A stretch of DNA of 64,000 bases from Hydrogenovibrio sp. (lineage in GTDB: Bacteria; Pseudomonadota; Gammaproteobacteria; Thiomicrospirales; Thiomicrospiraceae), in NCBI GenBank assembly GCA_015484555.1, contig WFMZ01000058.1:1-64000 (forward strand). The letters are read 5' to 3'. The position numbers and the translations under genes were made by a program. The notes beneath the pieces were generated by a model. That model searched no databases. It was not told the origin of the DNA and was given only the letters and a program-made list of their open reading frames with translations. How positions within the stretch are numbered: position 1 is the first letter of the stretch; each line of letters begins with the position of its first letter. Shown piece by piece: positions 43,031-51,866 of the stretch.

Positions 43031-46000
43031 CGTCTAAGTCCTTTAGTTGAATGCCTCTTTTGCGCTTTGACGCAGGCTTTGTCGTTTTATTTAAATTTTG
43101 AGTTTTTGTTTTAGAAGGCGTTACCTTTTTGGCCGAAACTTTTTTAGGAATCTTAACGTCTGCTTTTTTTACCTTTTTAGGAGTGGGGTCATTGTCGGCC
43201 TCTACTGTAGTTACTTTTTTTGTGACTTTTGACTGTTGTTTATTATCTTTTTTGGGCTGTTCGGCATAGATAATAGGAGGATTCTCTAAGCTAGAAGTAG
43301 ATTCAATTATTTTGCCCTCTAGTGCTCCAGGTTGCTTGCTAGACTTGTGAACTGGAGAGGTTTTATCAGTTTTTTCTGTCATGTCACAGCTTGGTATGGC
43401 TCGGCCATTACTATCTGTCCCTGCAGGGCAAAAAGCAGATCTAGCTGTGACACAACCCAAGGGTATGACAACCAAGGTGAGTAGCGTGGCAATTAAAATA
43501 CCAAAGATAAGGGAGATAGCCATCCCTTGGAAAATAGGGTCAAATAGGATGACGCTTGAACCTAATATGAGTGCTACAGCTGTAATCATGATGGGACGTG
43601 TTCGCGCTTTGCAGGCAAAAATAACGGCATCTGTAATGGGTACACCCTTGGCAATTTCTTGGCGAGAGAAGTCAACGAGTAGGATGGAATTCCGCACGAT
43701 AATACCGGCGAGCGCGATAAATCCAATCATTGAGGTCGCTGTAAACTCTGCGCCCATTAGCCAATGTCCGGGTACAATACCTATAATGGTTAATGGAATA
43801 GGCGCCATTACAATTAACGGCAGCATAAAGTTCTTAAATTCCCAAACAACGAGCATGTAAATAATCAGCAGGGCAACCCCAAAGGCAATGCCCATGTCTC
43901 GGAAAGTTTGATAGGTTACAGTCCATTCTCCCGCCCAGAGAAATTTATTTTCTGTTAGCCCACTAGGTGTGAATACATAATTACCTGATAAACCTTCTAA
44001 TGAGGGGTCTTGATTGGCTAGTTTTTGTATGTCAATCATGCCATAAATAGGCGCTCCTAAACGCCCTTGGCCAGTTCCGGTAACGTACTGAACGGGCTTT
44101 AGGTCTTTATGATATAGTGAGGGTTGTTGTTGTTCAATAATGAAACGCCCTAGCTCATTTAAAGGGACTAAATTACCCTTGTTGCTTTGTACGGGAATTT
44201 GTCCCATTCTTGCAAATTCAGCTCTAATAGCTTCGGGTGCTTGAATAACAATAAAGGTAGGGCTACCACGCTTGAAGCCTTGCTTCACATCACCCAGTTG
44301 ATAACCTCCCATTGCCATTTGAACAGTGGCATTAATGGTGGCTACGTTTATGCCACTTTCCATTGCCTTTTGCTTATCAATAACAAAGCGCCAGGCGTTA
44401 TGAGGTTGAGTAATAGAATTATCTACATCCACCACCATAGGGGCTTTTTCAAATATTGTCGTTAGCTTCTCTGTCATTTCGTTACGTTCAGTTGCATTAG
44501 GGCCATAAACTTCCGCCACAATAGACTGCATGACGGGTGGTCCTGGCGGCATTTCAACAACTTGAACTTTAGCACCCGCTTCGGTAGCTTGCTGGTGTAA
44601 AATAGCTCGAATATTTTCGGCTATTTCATGGCTTGTACGCTCGCGATCACCCTTGTCTTTTAGATGGACTTGAATATCTGCTTGCCAAGGTTGGTTGCGT
44701 AAATAGTAATGTCTAACTAGACCGTTAAAGTCGAAAGGCGCAGCGGTGCCAACATAGCTTTCCATGGTCATTATTTCCGGCACTTTTGCTTGCAGTGTTT
44801 TAACCAGTTTGTGGGTTAAGTTAGCCGTAACAGGTAGGTCGGTTCCTTCAGGGAAGTTCACTACAACACTGAATTCAGGTTTATTATCATAAGGCAATAA
44901 TTTAACAGGTACCCTGTCGCTATATATCAAATAGGCGGCAATGAAAAAAGCCAGAACGATACTAATTAAAAACCCCCAGCCTTTAGCTTTCTCAATTAAT
45001 AAACTACCTAATAGACTGCGAAAGAATCGACCTAGTTTTTCTGATTGCTCATGTTCTTTCTCTTCGGCGGCTTTTAATATTGTCATTTTGGGTTTTAAGC
45101 GTTGTGCTAACCAAGGTGTAAAGGCAAAGGCTGCAAACAAAGAAATAACCATTGCAACGGAACCTAATGCCGGAATAGGTGCCATGTAAGGGCCCATCAT
45201 TCCACTAACAAACGCCATAGGCATTAAGGCAGCGATGACGGCTAAGGTTGCAATAATGGTTGGATTGCCTACTTCTGATACGGCAGAAACTGTAATGCTT
45301 TCATCTGTTGACCCTTCTAATAGCCACCGTCGATAGATGTTTTCTAACACCACAACAGCATCATCCACTAAAATTCCAATCGAGAATATAAGTGCAAACA
45401 AGCTTACCCTGTCAATGGTTAGCCCCATCATCCAGGCGGCAAATACGGTGGATAAAATAACGATAGGAATTACGATAGAAACTACGGCAGCGGCACGCCA
45501 TCCTAAGAATAACCAAATTAAAATAGTGACAGAGCCCGTGGCAATAAATAATTTAAAAATGAGTTCATTTACTTTGTCATTTGCAGACTTACCATAGTTT
45601 CGGCTTACTGAAACCAGCACATCACTAGGGATAATAAGCCCTTTCAGCTTATCCATAGCGGCTAAAGCATCGTTAGCCACACTCACCCCATTCGCACCGG
45701 CCTGTTTGGCAATGGCAATGGTGACTGCTGTTTGCCCATTTGTCATATCTTCTGGTATCGAGCTGGAAGAGCCCGTATAAAAAGTCACTAAATTGGTTGT
45801 ATCCTTAGCTTTTTCAGATACTTTTGCAACATCTCGTACAAAAACGGGAGCGCCATCTTTAACACCGACAATTAGGTCGCTGACGTCTTGAGCATTTTCT
45901 AAATATTCACCTGTATAAACGGTGTATTGTTGTTGCCAAGCCGCAAAATTACCCGCTGTTGTTTCATGGTTAGCGGCACGAATAACTTTGCCAATTTGGG

Positions 46001-46652
46001 TAAGAGAAATACCATATCCAGATAGTTTTTCTGGGCTAATGTCGATTACAACTTCGGAAGGTTCTCCGCCAACTACATAACCTTGAGAGGTGTGCGGAAT
46101 AGAAGCAAGGTTTTGTAAAACATCATATCCAAGTAAACGCAGTTGTGTACTGTCAAGCTTAGAGGAGGAGAGGGTAAAGGTGACAATTGGTACGTCGTCA
46201 GCTCCCTTGGGTTTAATAATGGGTTGCGACACGCCTTGAGGCATAACGTCCATATTAGAGGCAATTTTGTTGTAGACATTAACCAAAGATCTTTCCATGT
46301 TTTCGCCAACAATAAACTGCACTGTTACCATCGCCTGACCATGCTGAGAAATAGAATAGACATGTTCAACGCCTTTAATTTCTTTTAGTAAACGCTCTAA
46401 AGGTTCCGAAACTAAAGCCTCTACTTGCTTGTTAGAAGCCCCTGAATACTGCACCATAATATCAACCATAGGGACTGAAATTTGTGGGTCTTCTTGTCTT
46501 GGCGTGAACATAATGCCCATAATGCCAATAACAATACCGACTAATAAAAATAAGGGGGTAATAGGGGAATTTATATAAGATCTAGCTATGTTTCCAGCTA
46601 TATCACGTTTACTTTTGACTGAATTATTGGGCTGGTTTGCTTGGTTACTCAT
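43023..46652 (-). CDS. RND transporter permease with long basic C-terminal tail, second pump
   Basis: A 1209-aa inner-membrane RND-superfamily permease. The core (to about residue 1065) has the standard two-fold layout: TM1 and the porter-domain opening PRQEDPQISVPMVDIMVQYSGASNKQVEALVSEPLE, the proton-relay pair in GILVDDAVVVLENIYRR, and second-half TMs. It lacks the usual short C-terminus. After VVIPLGCVTARSAFCPAGTD come about 140 residues rich in Lys, Thr, Ser and Pro (e.g. KVTKKVTTVEADNDPTPKKVKK) ending RKRGIQLKDLDDE. This tail should be cytoplasmic and is unusual. The gene follows its adaptor by 48 nt and overlaps the next secreted-protein gene. No outer-membrane channel is nearby, so the exported substrate is unknown. 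Confidence 0.88.
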   Translation of the reverse strand: MSNQANQPNNSVKSKRDIAGNIARSYINSPITPLFLLVGIVIGIMGIMFTPRQEDPQISVPMVDIMVQYSGASNKQVEALVSEPLERLLKEIKGVEHVYSISQHGQAMVTVQFIVGENMERSLVNVYNKIASNMDVMPQGVSQPIIKPKGADDVPIVTFTLSSSKLDSTQLRLLGYDVLQNLASIPHTSQGYVVGGEPSEVVIDISPEKLSGYGISLTQIGKVIRAANHETTAGNFAAWQQQYTVYTGEYLENAQDVSDLIVGVKDGAPVFVRDVAKVSEKAKDTTNLVTFYTGSSSSIPEDMTNGQTAVTIAIAKQAGANGVSVANDALAAMDKLKGLIIPSDVLVSVSRNYGKSANDKVNELIFKLFIATGSVTILIWLFLGWRAAAVVSIVIPIVILSTVFAAWMMGLTIDRVSLFALIFSIGILVDDAVVVLENIYRRWLLEGSTDESITVSAVSEVGNPTIIATLAVIAALMPMAFVSGMMGPYMAPIPALGSVAMVISLFAAFAFTPWLAQRLKPKMTILKAAEEKEHEQSEKLGRFFRSLLGSLLIEKAKGWGFLISIVLAFFIAAYLIYSDRVPVKLLPYDNKPEFSVVVNFPEGTDLPVTANLTHKLVKTLQAKVPEIMTMESYVGTAAPFDFNGLVRHYYLRNQPWQADIQVHLKDKGDRERTSHEIAENIRAILHQQATEAGAKVQVVEMPPGPPVMQSIVAEVYGPNATERNEMTEKLTTIFEKAPMVVDVDNSITQPHNAWRFVIDKQKAMESGINVATINATVQMAMGGYQLGDVKQGFKRGSPTFIVIQAPEAIRAEFARMGQIPVQSNKGNLVPLNELGRFIIEQQQPSLYHKDLKPVQYVTGTGQGRLGAPIYGMIDIQKLANQDPSLEGLSGNYVFTPSGLTENKFLWAGEWTVTYQTFRDMGIAFGVALLIIYMLVVWEFKNFMLPLIVMAPIPLTIIGIVPGHWLMGAEFTATSMIGFIALAGIIVRNSILLVDFSRQEIAKGVPITDAVIFACKARTRPIMITAVALILGSSVILFDPIFQGMAISLIFGILIATLLTLVVIPLGCVTARSAFCPAGTDSNGRAIPSCDMTEKTDKTSPVHKSSKQPGALEGKIIESTSSLENPPIIYAEQPKKDNKQQSKVTKKVTTVEADNDPTPKKVKKADVKIPKKVSAKKVTPSKTKTQNLNKTTKPASKRKRGIQLKDLDDE

Positions 46653-46700
46653 GGTTTTGTTCCGTATTATTCATCAGGTTCTGGATAAAGATCAGTTTGT

Positions 46701-47870
46701 TTAATCTTTAGATTCCAAATTTGAAGGTTGTAGCTTTCCATCGGCATATAACCAGCCAGATACAATGTTGTACGGTGGGTTGACGATAATAGTTTCTCCT
46801 GCACGAACACCTGATAAAACTATGTCGTAACCAGAATGAAGTCCTTTTCCTAAACGAACAATTTTCATTTCAACTAGATTCGTCTTCTTATTCACGACAA
46901 AAAGACTCGGTAAGCTTCCGCGTTTTACAATAGCGCTTTTAGGTATGACGGGGAAGCTTTGACCCTGAGAGGAGGCATTAAGAACAGACACTTCAGCATA
47001 CATGCCTGGAGCCGCCGCGACGGAAGTGGGGAGATCAAATTTAACTATTACTGTGTGTTGCTGCGCATTTGCAACAGGGAATATTTGTGAAACACGTACG
47101 CTAATAGGCATTTTGTTGGCTAAACGAGCTTGAAAAATAGCTCCTTTTTGAATACCTAACATAAGCATGACCGGTACATTCACTTCTAAACTAAGATGGT
47201 CATTTTCAGCGAATATCATTAAAGGTTGGCCAGGTTGGACGATGTCCCCCGCTTCAACTAGTTTTTTAACAATAATTCCTGGAAAAGGGGCGACAGATTT
47301 CGTATCTAATAATAGGACGTCAATTTCATTTATTTTAGATTTTAATAATCGCAGCTGAGCTTCAGCTTGCTGTACTTTAGCACGTGCATTTGAAACGTTA
47401 GCTAGGCGATCAATGGATTCATTACCATACCCCATAGAATTAGCAAAAGGTCTGGTAAACATTTGATCCATTAACCCGGGTAAAGCCATGCCTGGCATGC
47501 TTTTTTCGGTTGAGGGACTCCAAATTTCGCGATTGTATTGTGTGATGGAGTTTCTGTAAGCAATGGCAGCTTGTTGCCACTTTGCCATGGCTGCGTTACG
47601 CTGGGTGCGTAAAATGTCATCATCAATAGATATTAATAATGCACCCGCATTGAATTTATCGCCCTCTATGCCAGCAATATAGTTAATTTGCCCAGCTTGT
47701 TGAGCGTTGATTGTTATTTCTTTATGCGGGATAATCGTACCGCCCAATCGAACAAAGCGGTCATAAACTGCTGATTGAACGATCTCGGTCTTAATTTCAT
47801 TTGCGTACGAACTCAATGGCAGTGCGCACAAATTAGCAATCATTAAAAAATAAACATACTTAAGTCTCAT
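46701..47870 (-). CDS. RND periplasmic adaptor subunit, second pump
   Basis: A 389-aa membrane-fusion protein with a Sec signal peptide (ending PLSSYA) and no lipobox. It has a lipoyl half QQAGQINYIAGIEGDKFNAGALLISID, a helical hairpin (about 85-190), a second lipoyl half (VAPFPGIIVKKLVEAGDIVQPGQPLMIF), and a beta-barrel and membrane-proximal region to the end. The hairpin is interrupted by a Met/Pro/Gly-rich insert (about residues 117-154, e.g. MPGMALPGLMDQMF) at the tip, where adaptors usually contact the TolC channel. AGGAGA precedes the ATG. It is the first gene of the eight-gene minus-strand unit. Confidence 0.86.
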   Translation of the reverse strand: MRLKYVYFLMIANLCALPLSSYANEIKTEIVQSAVYDRFVRLGGTIIPHKEITINAQQAGQINYIAGIEGDKFNAGALLISIDDDILRTQRNAAMAKWQQAAIAYRNSITQYNREIWSPSTEKSMPGMALPGLMDQMFTRPFANSMGYGNESIDRLANVSNARAKVQQAEAQLRLLKSKINEIDVLLLDTKSVAPFPGIIVKKLVEAGDIVQPGQPLMIFAENDHLSLEVNVPVMLMLGIQKGAIFQARLANKMPISVRVSQIFPVANAQQHTVIVKFDLPTSVAAAPGMYAEVSVLNASSQGQSFPVIPKSAIVKRGSLPSLFVVNKKTNLVEMKIVRLGKGLHSGYDIVLSGVRAGETIIVNPPYNIVSGWLYADGKLQPSNLESKD

Positions 47871-48233
47871 GGAAGCCTTTCTCCTAAAATATCAATTTAT
47901 CTGTCTATGCCGTTTACGATACTCGGTATAAAAACGATAAGCCAAATAAACTAATTGATGGCTTCTAAGTCCTATTTATATAATGAAATTATGATGTAAA
48001 TTACCTTTATAAGTATATGATAATATTAGATTATTACTGTTTTATAATATTAGAATAGTATGTTATTTATTTTTTTAATAGATTTACTTGTAGTTTTACT
48101 TGGGGTGTAATTTTATGGGTATAAGGTCTTATTATTGAGGTGTTTGATAGGTGTGCTGCGAGATGTTCTTGTGGTATGTTTCGTAAGTGTAAGCGTAAAA
48201 AAGCCCGACCAGGATAGGTGAGCTTTAAGAATT
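47871..48233. other. AT-rich upstream region of the RND-ParA-dynamin unit
   Basis: 363 bases, very AT-rich around 47930-48080, between the adaptor start and the tRNA gene. It must hold the promoter of the minus-strand unit, but I find no hexamer pair that stands out from the AT background. No coding frame is evident. The tRNA terminator occupies its right end. Confidence 0.45.
48197..48228 (-). terminator. Terminator of the CAU tRNA gene
   Basis: On the minus strand, AAGC..ACC / GGT..GCTT with mismatched bases between, followed by six T, starting 6 nt after the encoded CCA. Confidence 0.6.
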
Positions 48234-48310
48234 TGGTGCCTCCTCTGTGACTCGAACACAGGACCTACCGATTATGAGTCGGGTGCTCTAACCAACTGAG
48301 CTAAGGGGGC
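48234..48310 (-). tRNA. tRNA with CAU anticodon (tRNA-Ile2 or elongator tRNA-Met)
   Basis: 77 nt including encoded CCA. On the minus strand: acceptor 5' arm GCCCCCT, D arm GCTC..GAGC, anticodon loop CTCATAA, T arm CTGTG-TTCGAGT-CACAG, acceptor 3' arm AGGAGGC, discriminator A. The 5' end (GCCCCCTTAGCTCAG) is closer to E. coli tRNA-Ile2 (ileX), which needs TilS to convert C34 to lysidine. However, the acceptor has a C4-A69 mismatch and the anticodon stem a C27-T43 mismatch, so identity is uncertain. A TATAAT-like -10 lies 43 nt upstream. Confidence 0.88.
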
Positions 48311-48352
48311 ATATTACTGGTGACAAGAGGCGAATACCACTTGATGGCGAGT

Positions 48353-48358
48353 ATTATA
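48353..48358 (-). promoter_or_regulatory. -10 element of the tRNA promoter
   Basis: TATAAT on the minus strand, 43 nt before the tRNA 5' end. The -35 is poor (AT-rich, no clear TTGACA). Confidence 0.45.
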
Positions 48359-48555
48359 CCGATTGAATATAAAATTAAAATACTAAATGTTAAGTAAGTG
48401 CTGCTTAAAATAGAGTTTTAAGGAAAGGCTGGGAGTGAGTTCAAAAGATAAGGCAGTAAATATGATCACCCCTAGCACTTTTTACCTTTCAAAAGCTTGC
48501 CACTCTGGTTTGTATACTTAAAGGTTTCACTTGTCCTTAAATAAAAGCGAAGCGG

Positions 48556-48585
48556 TTGAATTAAAGGTTGAATGCTTTATATAAG
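48556..48585 (+). promoter_or_regulatory. Putative promoter and hairpin leader of the yjcH-actP unit
   Basis: TTGAAT, 18 nt, TATAAG. Downstream in the predicted leader lies a short perfect hairpin CCCCAAAT-ATT-ATTTGGGG (48615-48633). The leader to the ATG at 48784 is about 190 nt; I recognise no riboswitch in it. Confidence 0.4.
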
Positions 48586-48783
48586 TATTTTATGGCATAA
48601 GTTTTTTTTAACAACCCCAAATATTATTTGGGGTAAAAGCGCTTGAAAGCTAAAGTATTGCTAGGTTTCAGCAGGTTTATGGGTATTATAGTGGGCAGTG
48701 CATTTTTAGCGCTGGCTCGTGGTCAAAGAACTACGGACAGTAATGGCTTTAGATGCTTGGATACTTTTAAAAATCAGAGGAGA

Positions 48784-49087
48784 ATGATTTTGGAAAAAGA
48801 CATGATTGAGAAGATTAAAGTTCTTCCAGAATACCAGCAACTGGTAGCAGAGCGTACCGCGCTTGCTTGGACGTTGACGCTAGTGATGCTAGTGGTTTAT
48901 TATGCTGTTGGCATTTGACCCTGTATTTTTCACAACCATTGTTAGTGGTGAATATATTTCTATTGGCTTCCCTGTGGGGGTTTCTATCATTGTATTTTCG
49001 TTTTTATTAACAGGTTATTATGTTCGTAAAGCAAACAATGATTTTGATGAACTAACAGCTAAAATTAAAGAGGCGGTGGGAAAGTGA
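48784..49087 (+). pseudogene. yjcH: Frameshifted DUF485 (YjcH-like) membrane protein gene
   Basis: DUF485 proteins are two-TM partners encoded just before ActP. The start is the ATG at 48784 (AGAGGAG upstream). The first frame encodes LPEYQQLVAERTALAWTLTLVMLVVYYAVGI, then stops at 48918. The rest of the family sequence continues in another frame from about 48902 (LLAFDPVFFTTI ... [39 protein letters not shown]) to 49087. Together the two parts make one normal-length DUF485 protein, so a frameshift at about 48900-48917 breaks the gene, unless it is a sequencing error or ribosomal frameshifting. The distal part's stop overlaps the actP start (GTGA). Confidence 0.8.
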
Positions 49088-50736
49088 ACGCATTTCTAAA
49101 AACTTTACTAACTTTCTTAGTACTGGCACCAGCAACATTGATGGCAAGTGGCCTTGATGTGACGGCACCGGTTGAGAAAGTCACTAACTGGCCTGCTATT
49201 ACGATGTTTGTTTTATTTGTGGGTTTAACCATTTATATTACTTACTGGGCAGCGCAAAGAACCAAAACTGCAAAAGATTTCTACGCAGCGGGCGGCGGTA
49301 TTACTGGTTTTCAAAACGGTTTAGCGATTGCCGGTGACTATATGTCAGCAGCGTCTTTTTTGGGTATTACTGGACTGGTTTACTTAAAAGGGTATGACGG
49401 ATTAATTTTCGCTATTGGTTTCCTTGTGGGTTGGCCAATTATCTTGTTCTTAATGTCTGAGCGTTTACGTAACTTAGGTAAATATACCTTTGCCGATGTC
49501 ACTGCTTACCGTTTTAAGCAAAAGCCTATCCGCATCCTAGCGGCTGTTGGTGGTGTTGCCGTGGTTATTCTTTACTTAATTGCCCAAATGGTTGGTGCAG
49601 GTAAGTTAATTGAAGTGCTATTTGGTTTAGACTTTGACTATGCTGTTGTGATGGTTGGTGTGTTAATTATTGCTTACGTTTCATTTGGTGGTATGTTGGC
49701 GACAACTTGGGTGCAAATCGTTAAGGCGGTTTTACTATTATCTGGTGCAACCTTTATCTCAATCATGGTTATGTCTGAAATGGGCTTCAGTTTTGAAACT
49801 TTATTTAAGACCGCTGTTGAAAACCGTGGTGGATCAATGGACATCTTATATTCGGGTGGTTTTGTTTCAGATCCAATTAATGCGATCTCTTTAGGGATAG
49901 CCTTAATGTTTGGTACAGCTGGTTTACCGCATATCTTAATGCGTTTCTTCACTGTTCCTGATGCTAAAGAAGCTCGTAAGTCAGTATTCTTTGCGACGGG
50001 TTTCATCGGTTACTTCTATGTGCTTGCTTTCATTATTGGTTTCGGTGCAATCGCACTCGTGACGGCTTCTGAATACATGGATGGTGGAGCTTTAATCGGT
50101 GGTAATAATATGGCGGCAATTCACCTATCTCACGTAGTGGGTGGTAACTACTTCCTAGGGTTTATCTCTGCGGTAGCATTTGCAACGATTTTAGCGGTAG
50201 TATCTGGGCTAACACTAGCTGGTGCTTCAGCAATTTCACATGATATTTATGCAAATGTCATTAACCCTAATGCAACAGAAGGTCAAGAAACTAAAGTGGC
50301 TAAATGGGCTACGTTGGTGATTGGTGCAACGGCTATTGTCTTTGGTATTGGGTTTAAGGATCAGAATATTGCATTCGTGGTTGCCTTAGCCTTTACGATT
50401 GCAGCATCAGCTAACTTCCCTGTATTAATTATGTCAATGTATTGGAAGAATATGACGACTCGTGGTGCGGTTATTGGTGGTTGGTTAGGCCTATCATCAG
50501 CGGTTATTATGGTAGTTTTAGGGCCAGTTGTTTGGACTCAGATATTAGATATGGGGGCGGCGATTGTGCCTTATAAGTTCCCTGCATTGTTCACAGTAGC
50601 AATTGCCTTTATTGGCATTTGGTTCTTCTCTGTGACAGACAAGTCTGAAAGAGCGAAACAAGATAAAGCAGGCTTTGAAGCTCAATTTATCCGTTCTCAA
50701 ACAGGTATTGGTGCAGAAGGCGCTTCTGAACATTAA
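49084..50736 (+). CDS. actP: Cation/acetate symporter ActP
   Basis: A sodium:solute symporter family (SSS) permease that takes up acetate and similar short acids. A 550-aa protein with signal-like N-terminus, about 13 TM helices and the ActP signature [39 protein letters not shown], plus [19 protein letters not shown]. The GTG start overlaps the yjcH-like stop (GTGA), so its expression may depend on coupling to the upstream frame, which is broken by a frameshift. It ends at a strong terminator. Related members can carry other monocarboxylates. Confidence 0.93.
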   Translation: MNAFLKTLLTFLVLAPATLMASGLDVTAPVEKVTNWPAITMFVLFVGLTIYITYWAAQRTKTAKDFYAAGGGITGFQNGLAIAGDYMSAASFLGITGLVYLKGYDGLIFAIGFLVGWPIILFLMSERLRNLGKYTFADVTAYRFKQKPIRILAAVGGVAVVILYLIAQMVGAGKLIEVLFGLDFDYAVVMVGVLIIAYVSFGGMLATTWVQIVKAVLLLSGATFISIMVMSEMGFSFETLFKTAVENRGGSMDILYSGGFVSDPINAISLGIALMFGTAGLPHILMRFFTVPDAKEARKSVFFATGFIGYFYVLAFIIGFGAIALVTASEYMDGGALIGGNNMAAIHLSHVVGGNYFLGFISAVAFATILAVVSGLTLAGASAISHDIYANVINPNATEGQETKVAKWATLVIGATAIVFGIGFKDQNIAFVVALAFTIAASANFPVLIMSMYWKNMTTRGAVIGGWLGLSSAVIMVVLGPVVWTQILDMGAAIVPYKFPALFTVAIAFIGIWFFSVTDKSERAKQDKAGFEAQFIRSQTGIGAEGASEH

Positions 50737-50756
50737 AAGTTAATTAATGTTTAATT

Positions 50757-50788
50757 GTTAAAAAGGGGGCCTAGGCCCCCTTTTTTTT
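50757..50788 (+). terminator. Strong rho-independent terminator after actP
   Basis: AAAAGGGGGCC / GGCCCCC with a TA centre, followed by eight T. Confidence 0.93.
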
Positions 50789-50847
50789 GGTCTCAATATT
50801 GATGGATCCTGTTGTCCTACTGAGGCGACTTATTCACAGGATGCCTT

Positions 50848-50886
50848 AAAATTGCCAGAGGTAGTAGACCACCCCTGGCGATTTTT
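50848..50886. repeat. Inverted pair of the 18-base repeat, left arm decayed
   Basis: Right arm CCACCCCTGGCGATTTTT is exact (50869-50886). The left arm AAAATTGCCAGAGGTAG (50848-50864) is a mutated inverse copy. Together they make an imperfect hairpin just after the stop of the minus-strand gene at 50890. Confidence 0.8.
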
Positions 50887-50889
50887 GGG

Positions 50890-51273
50890 TTAAGCTATAT
50901 CCTTAACCCAGTTAATCATTATCTCTTGTGCTACAGGGTTGGGTGCTTCCATAAAGTTAACGACAAAGTTATCTTGTTGTTCTGTTATGCCAATTGATCT
51001 TGGGCGTACCGCAATAGGGTCAGCTGATGGAATTTCCCAGCCAAAGCAAAAGATAATATTTTGAGCATCGGTAATGTTATTAGCGATGGTGCCATCCACC
51101 GTTTTAGTGTGTTTGAAGTGGTCAAATCTAGCAATGAAAACAGCCCTATCATGCGTCTCTATTTTGACTTGGAAGTAATTTAAAAATTCCTCGGTACTTT
51201 TAAAGCGACAGGTTTGCTTAGAAAATGTCTTTTCCCAAATAGGGTATTTATCTTTAAACTGCTTAGCTTGCAT
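50890..51273 (-). CDS. Small conserved protein (possibly DUF6858-like)
   Basis: A 127-aa soluble protein with no signal or TM segment. It starts MQAKQFKDKYPIWEKTF, with a middle segment VFIARFDHFKHTK, then AQNIIFCFGWEIPSADPIAVRPRSIGI and FVVNFMEAPNPVAQEIM. I believe this matches the DUF6858 family found in sulfur-oxidising bacteria, but that is from memory and uncertain. Function unknown. It is a single gene on the minus strand with an AGGAGC-type ribosome site; a repeat pair lies directly after its stop codon and may act as its terminator. Confidence 0.6.
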   Translation of the reverse strand: MQAKQFKDKYPIWEKTFSKQTCRFKSTEEFLNYFQVKIETHDRAVFIARFDHFKHTKTVDGTIANNITDAQNIIFCFGWEIPSADPIAVRPRSIGITEQQDNFVVNFMEAPNPVAQEIMINWVKDIA

Positions 51274-51589
51274 GGTAGCTCCTTTATAAGCTTTATTTTA
51301 AGTTCATAAATTATAGTTATAAGTTCTGTTCGTGTCCAATTTATCATTTTAATACTTGGCGATAAGCCTGTTTAGTGGATGTTGTGAGTAGGGATTGCGT
51401 AGCGTTCACCTTAAAATTAGTCGGATCAGGGCCAATAAAAAGAATGGGGTGAAATCTATTTGAAAATATTTAATAAACTCAAATTCAAGGAGTAAAATAG
51501 AGATAGAGCTATTAATAACGCATAATCTTATTGAATAATAAGTGGCGTACCGGCCTAATAAATTGTAAAACAATAAAGGATATTATCTA
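51274..51589. other. Intergenic region before the HicA-like gene
   Basis: 316 bases, AT-rich. It contains a short inverted repeat near 51530 (TTATTGAATAATAA) and AAAGGATATTATCTA before the ATG at 51590. I see no promoter hexamers I would defend and no coding frame. Confidence 0.45.
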
Positions 51590-51847
51590 ATGAATAAGCA
51601 CAAAGCAAAGATAGGCAAGTTGTACGAGCACCCTATTTCAGGCAACATTGACACAACAAAGCTGTTGCATGCACTTGAGCATTACGGTGCAACAGTGGAT
51701 ATGAATAAGCAACACCGTGCGCTGATTCATTTGAATGGCAAAGAGCACTCTCTAGCGCTTTCTCACCGCAAGGAGTTATCGAAAGATGCTATCGTAAGTA
51801 TGCGTCATTTCCTTGAAGAAGTTGGGCTAACAGAAGATAAGCTTTAG
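51590..51847 (+). CDS. Solitary HicA-like small protein
   Basis: An 85-aa protein: KLYEHPISGNIDTTKLLHALEHYGATVDMNKQHRALIHLNGKEHSLALSHRKELSKDAIVSMRHFLEEVG. The pattern of a helix, then a basic beta-hairpin (HRALIHLNG, HSLALSH), then a helix beginning KELSKDAIVSMRHFLEEVG matches the HicA mRNA-interferase fold (double-stranded-RNA-binding-like). The His position of HicA toxins is not clearly kept. No hicB antitoxin gene is adjacent, so it is more likely a domesticated relative than an active toxin. It lies between a repeat palindrome and an intergenic region. Confidence 0.6.
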   Translation: MNKHKAKIGKLYEHPISGNIDTTKLLHALEHYGATVDMNKQHRALIHLNGKEHSLALSHRKELSKDAIVSMRHFLEEVGLTEDKL

Positions 51848-51866
51848 GCAATAAAGACCGAACCTT

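Noticed and set aside
48619-48783. Small protein extending the DUF485 gene upstream to 48643
   Set aside because: Family similarity and the AGAGGAG ribosome site both place the start at 48784; the upstream part has no family features.
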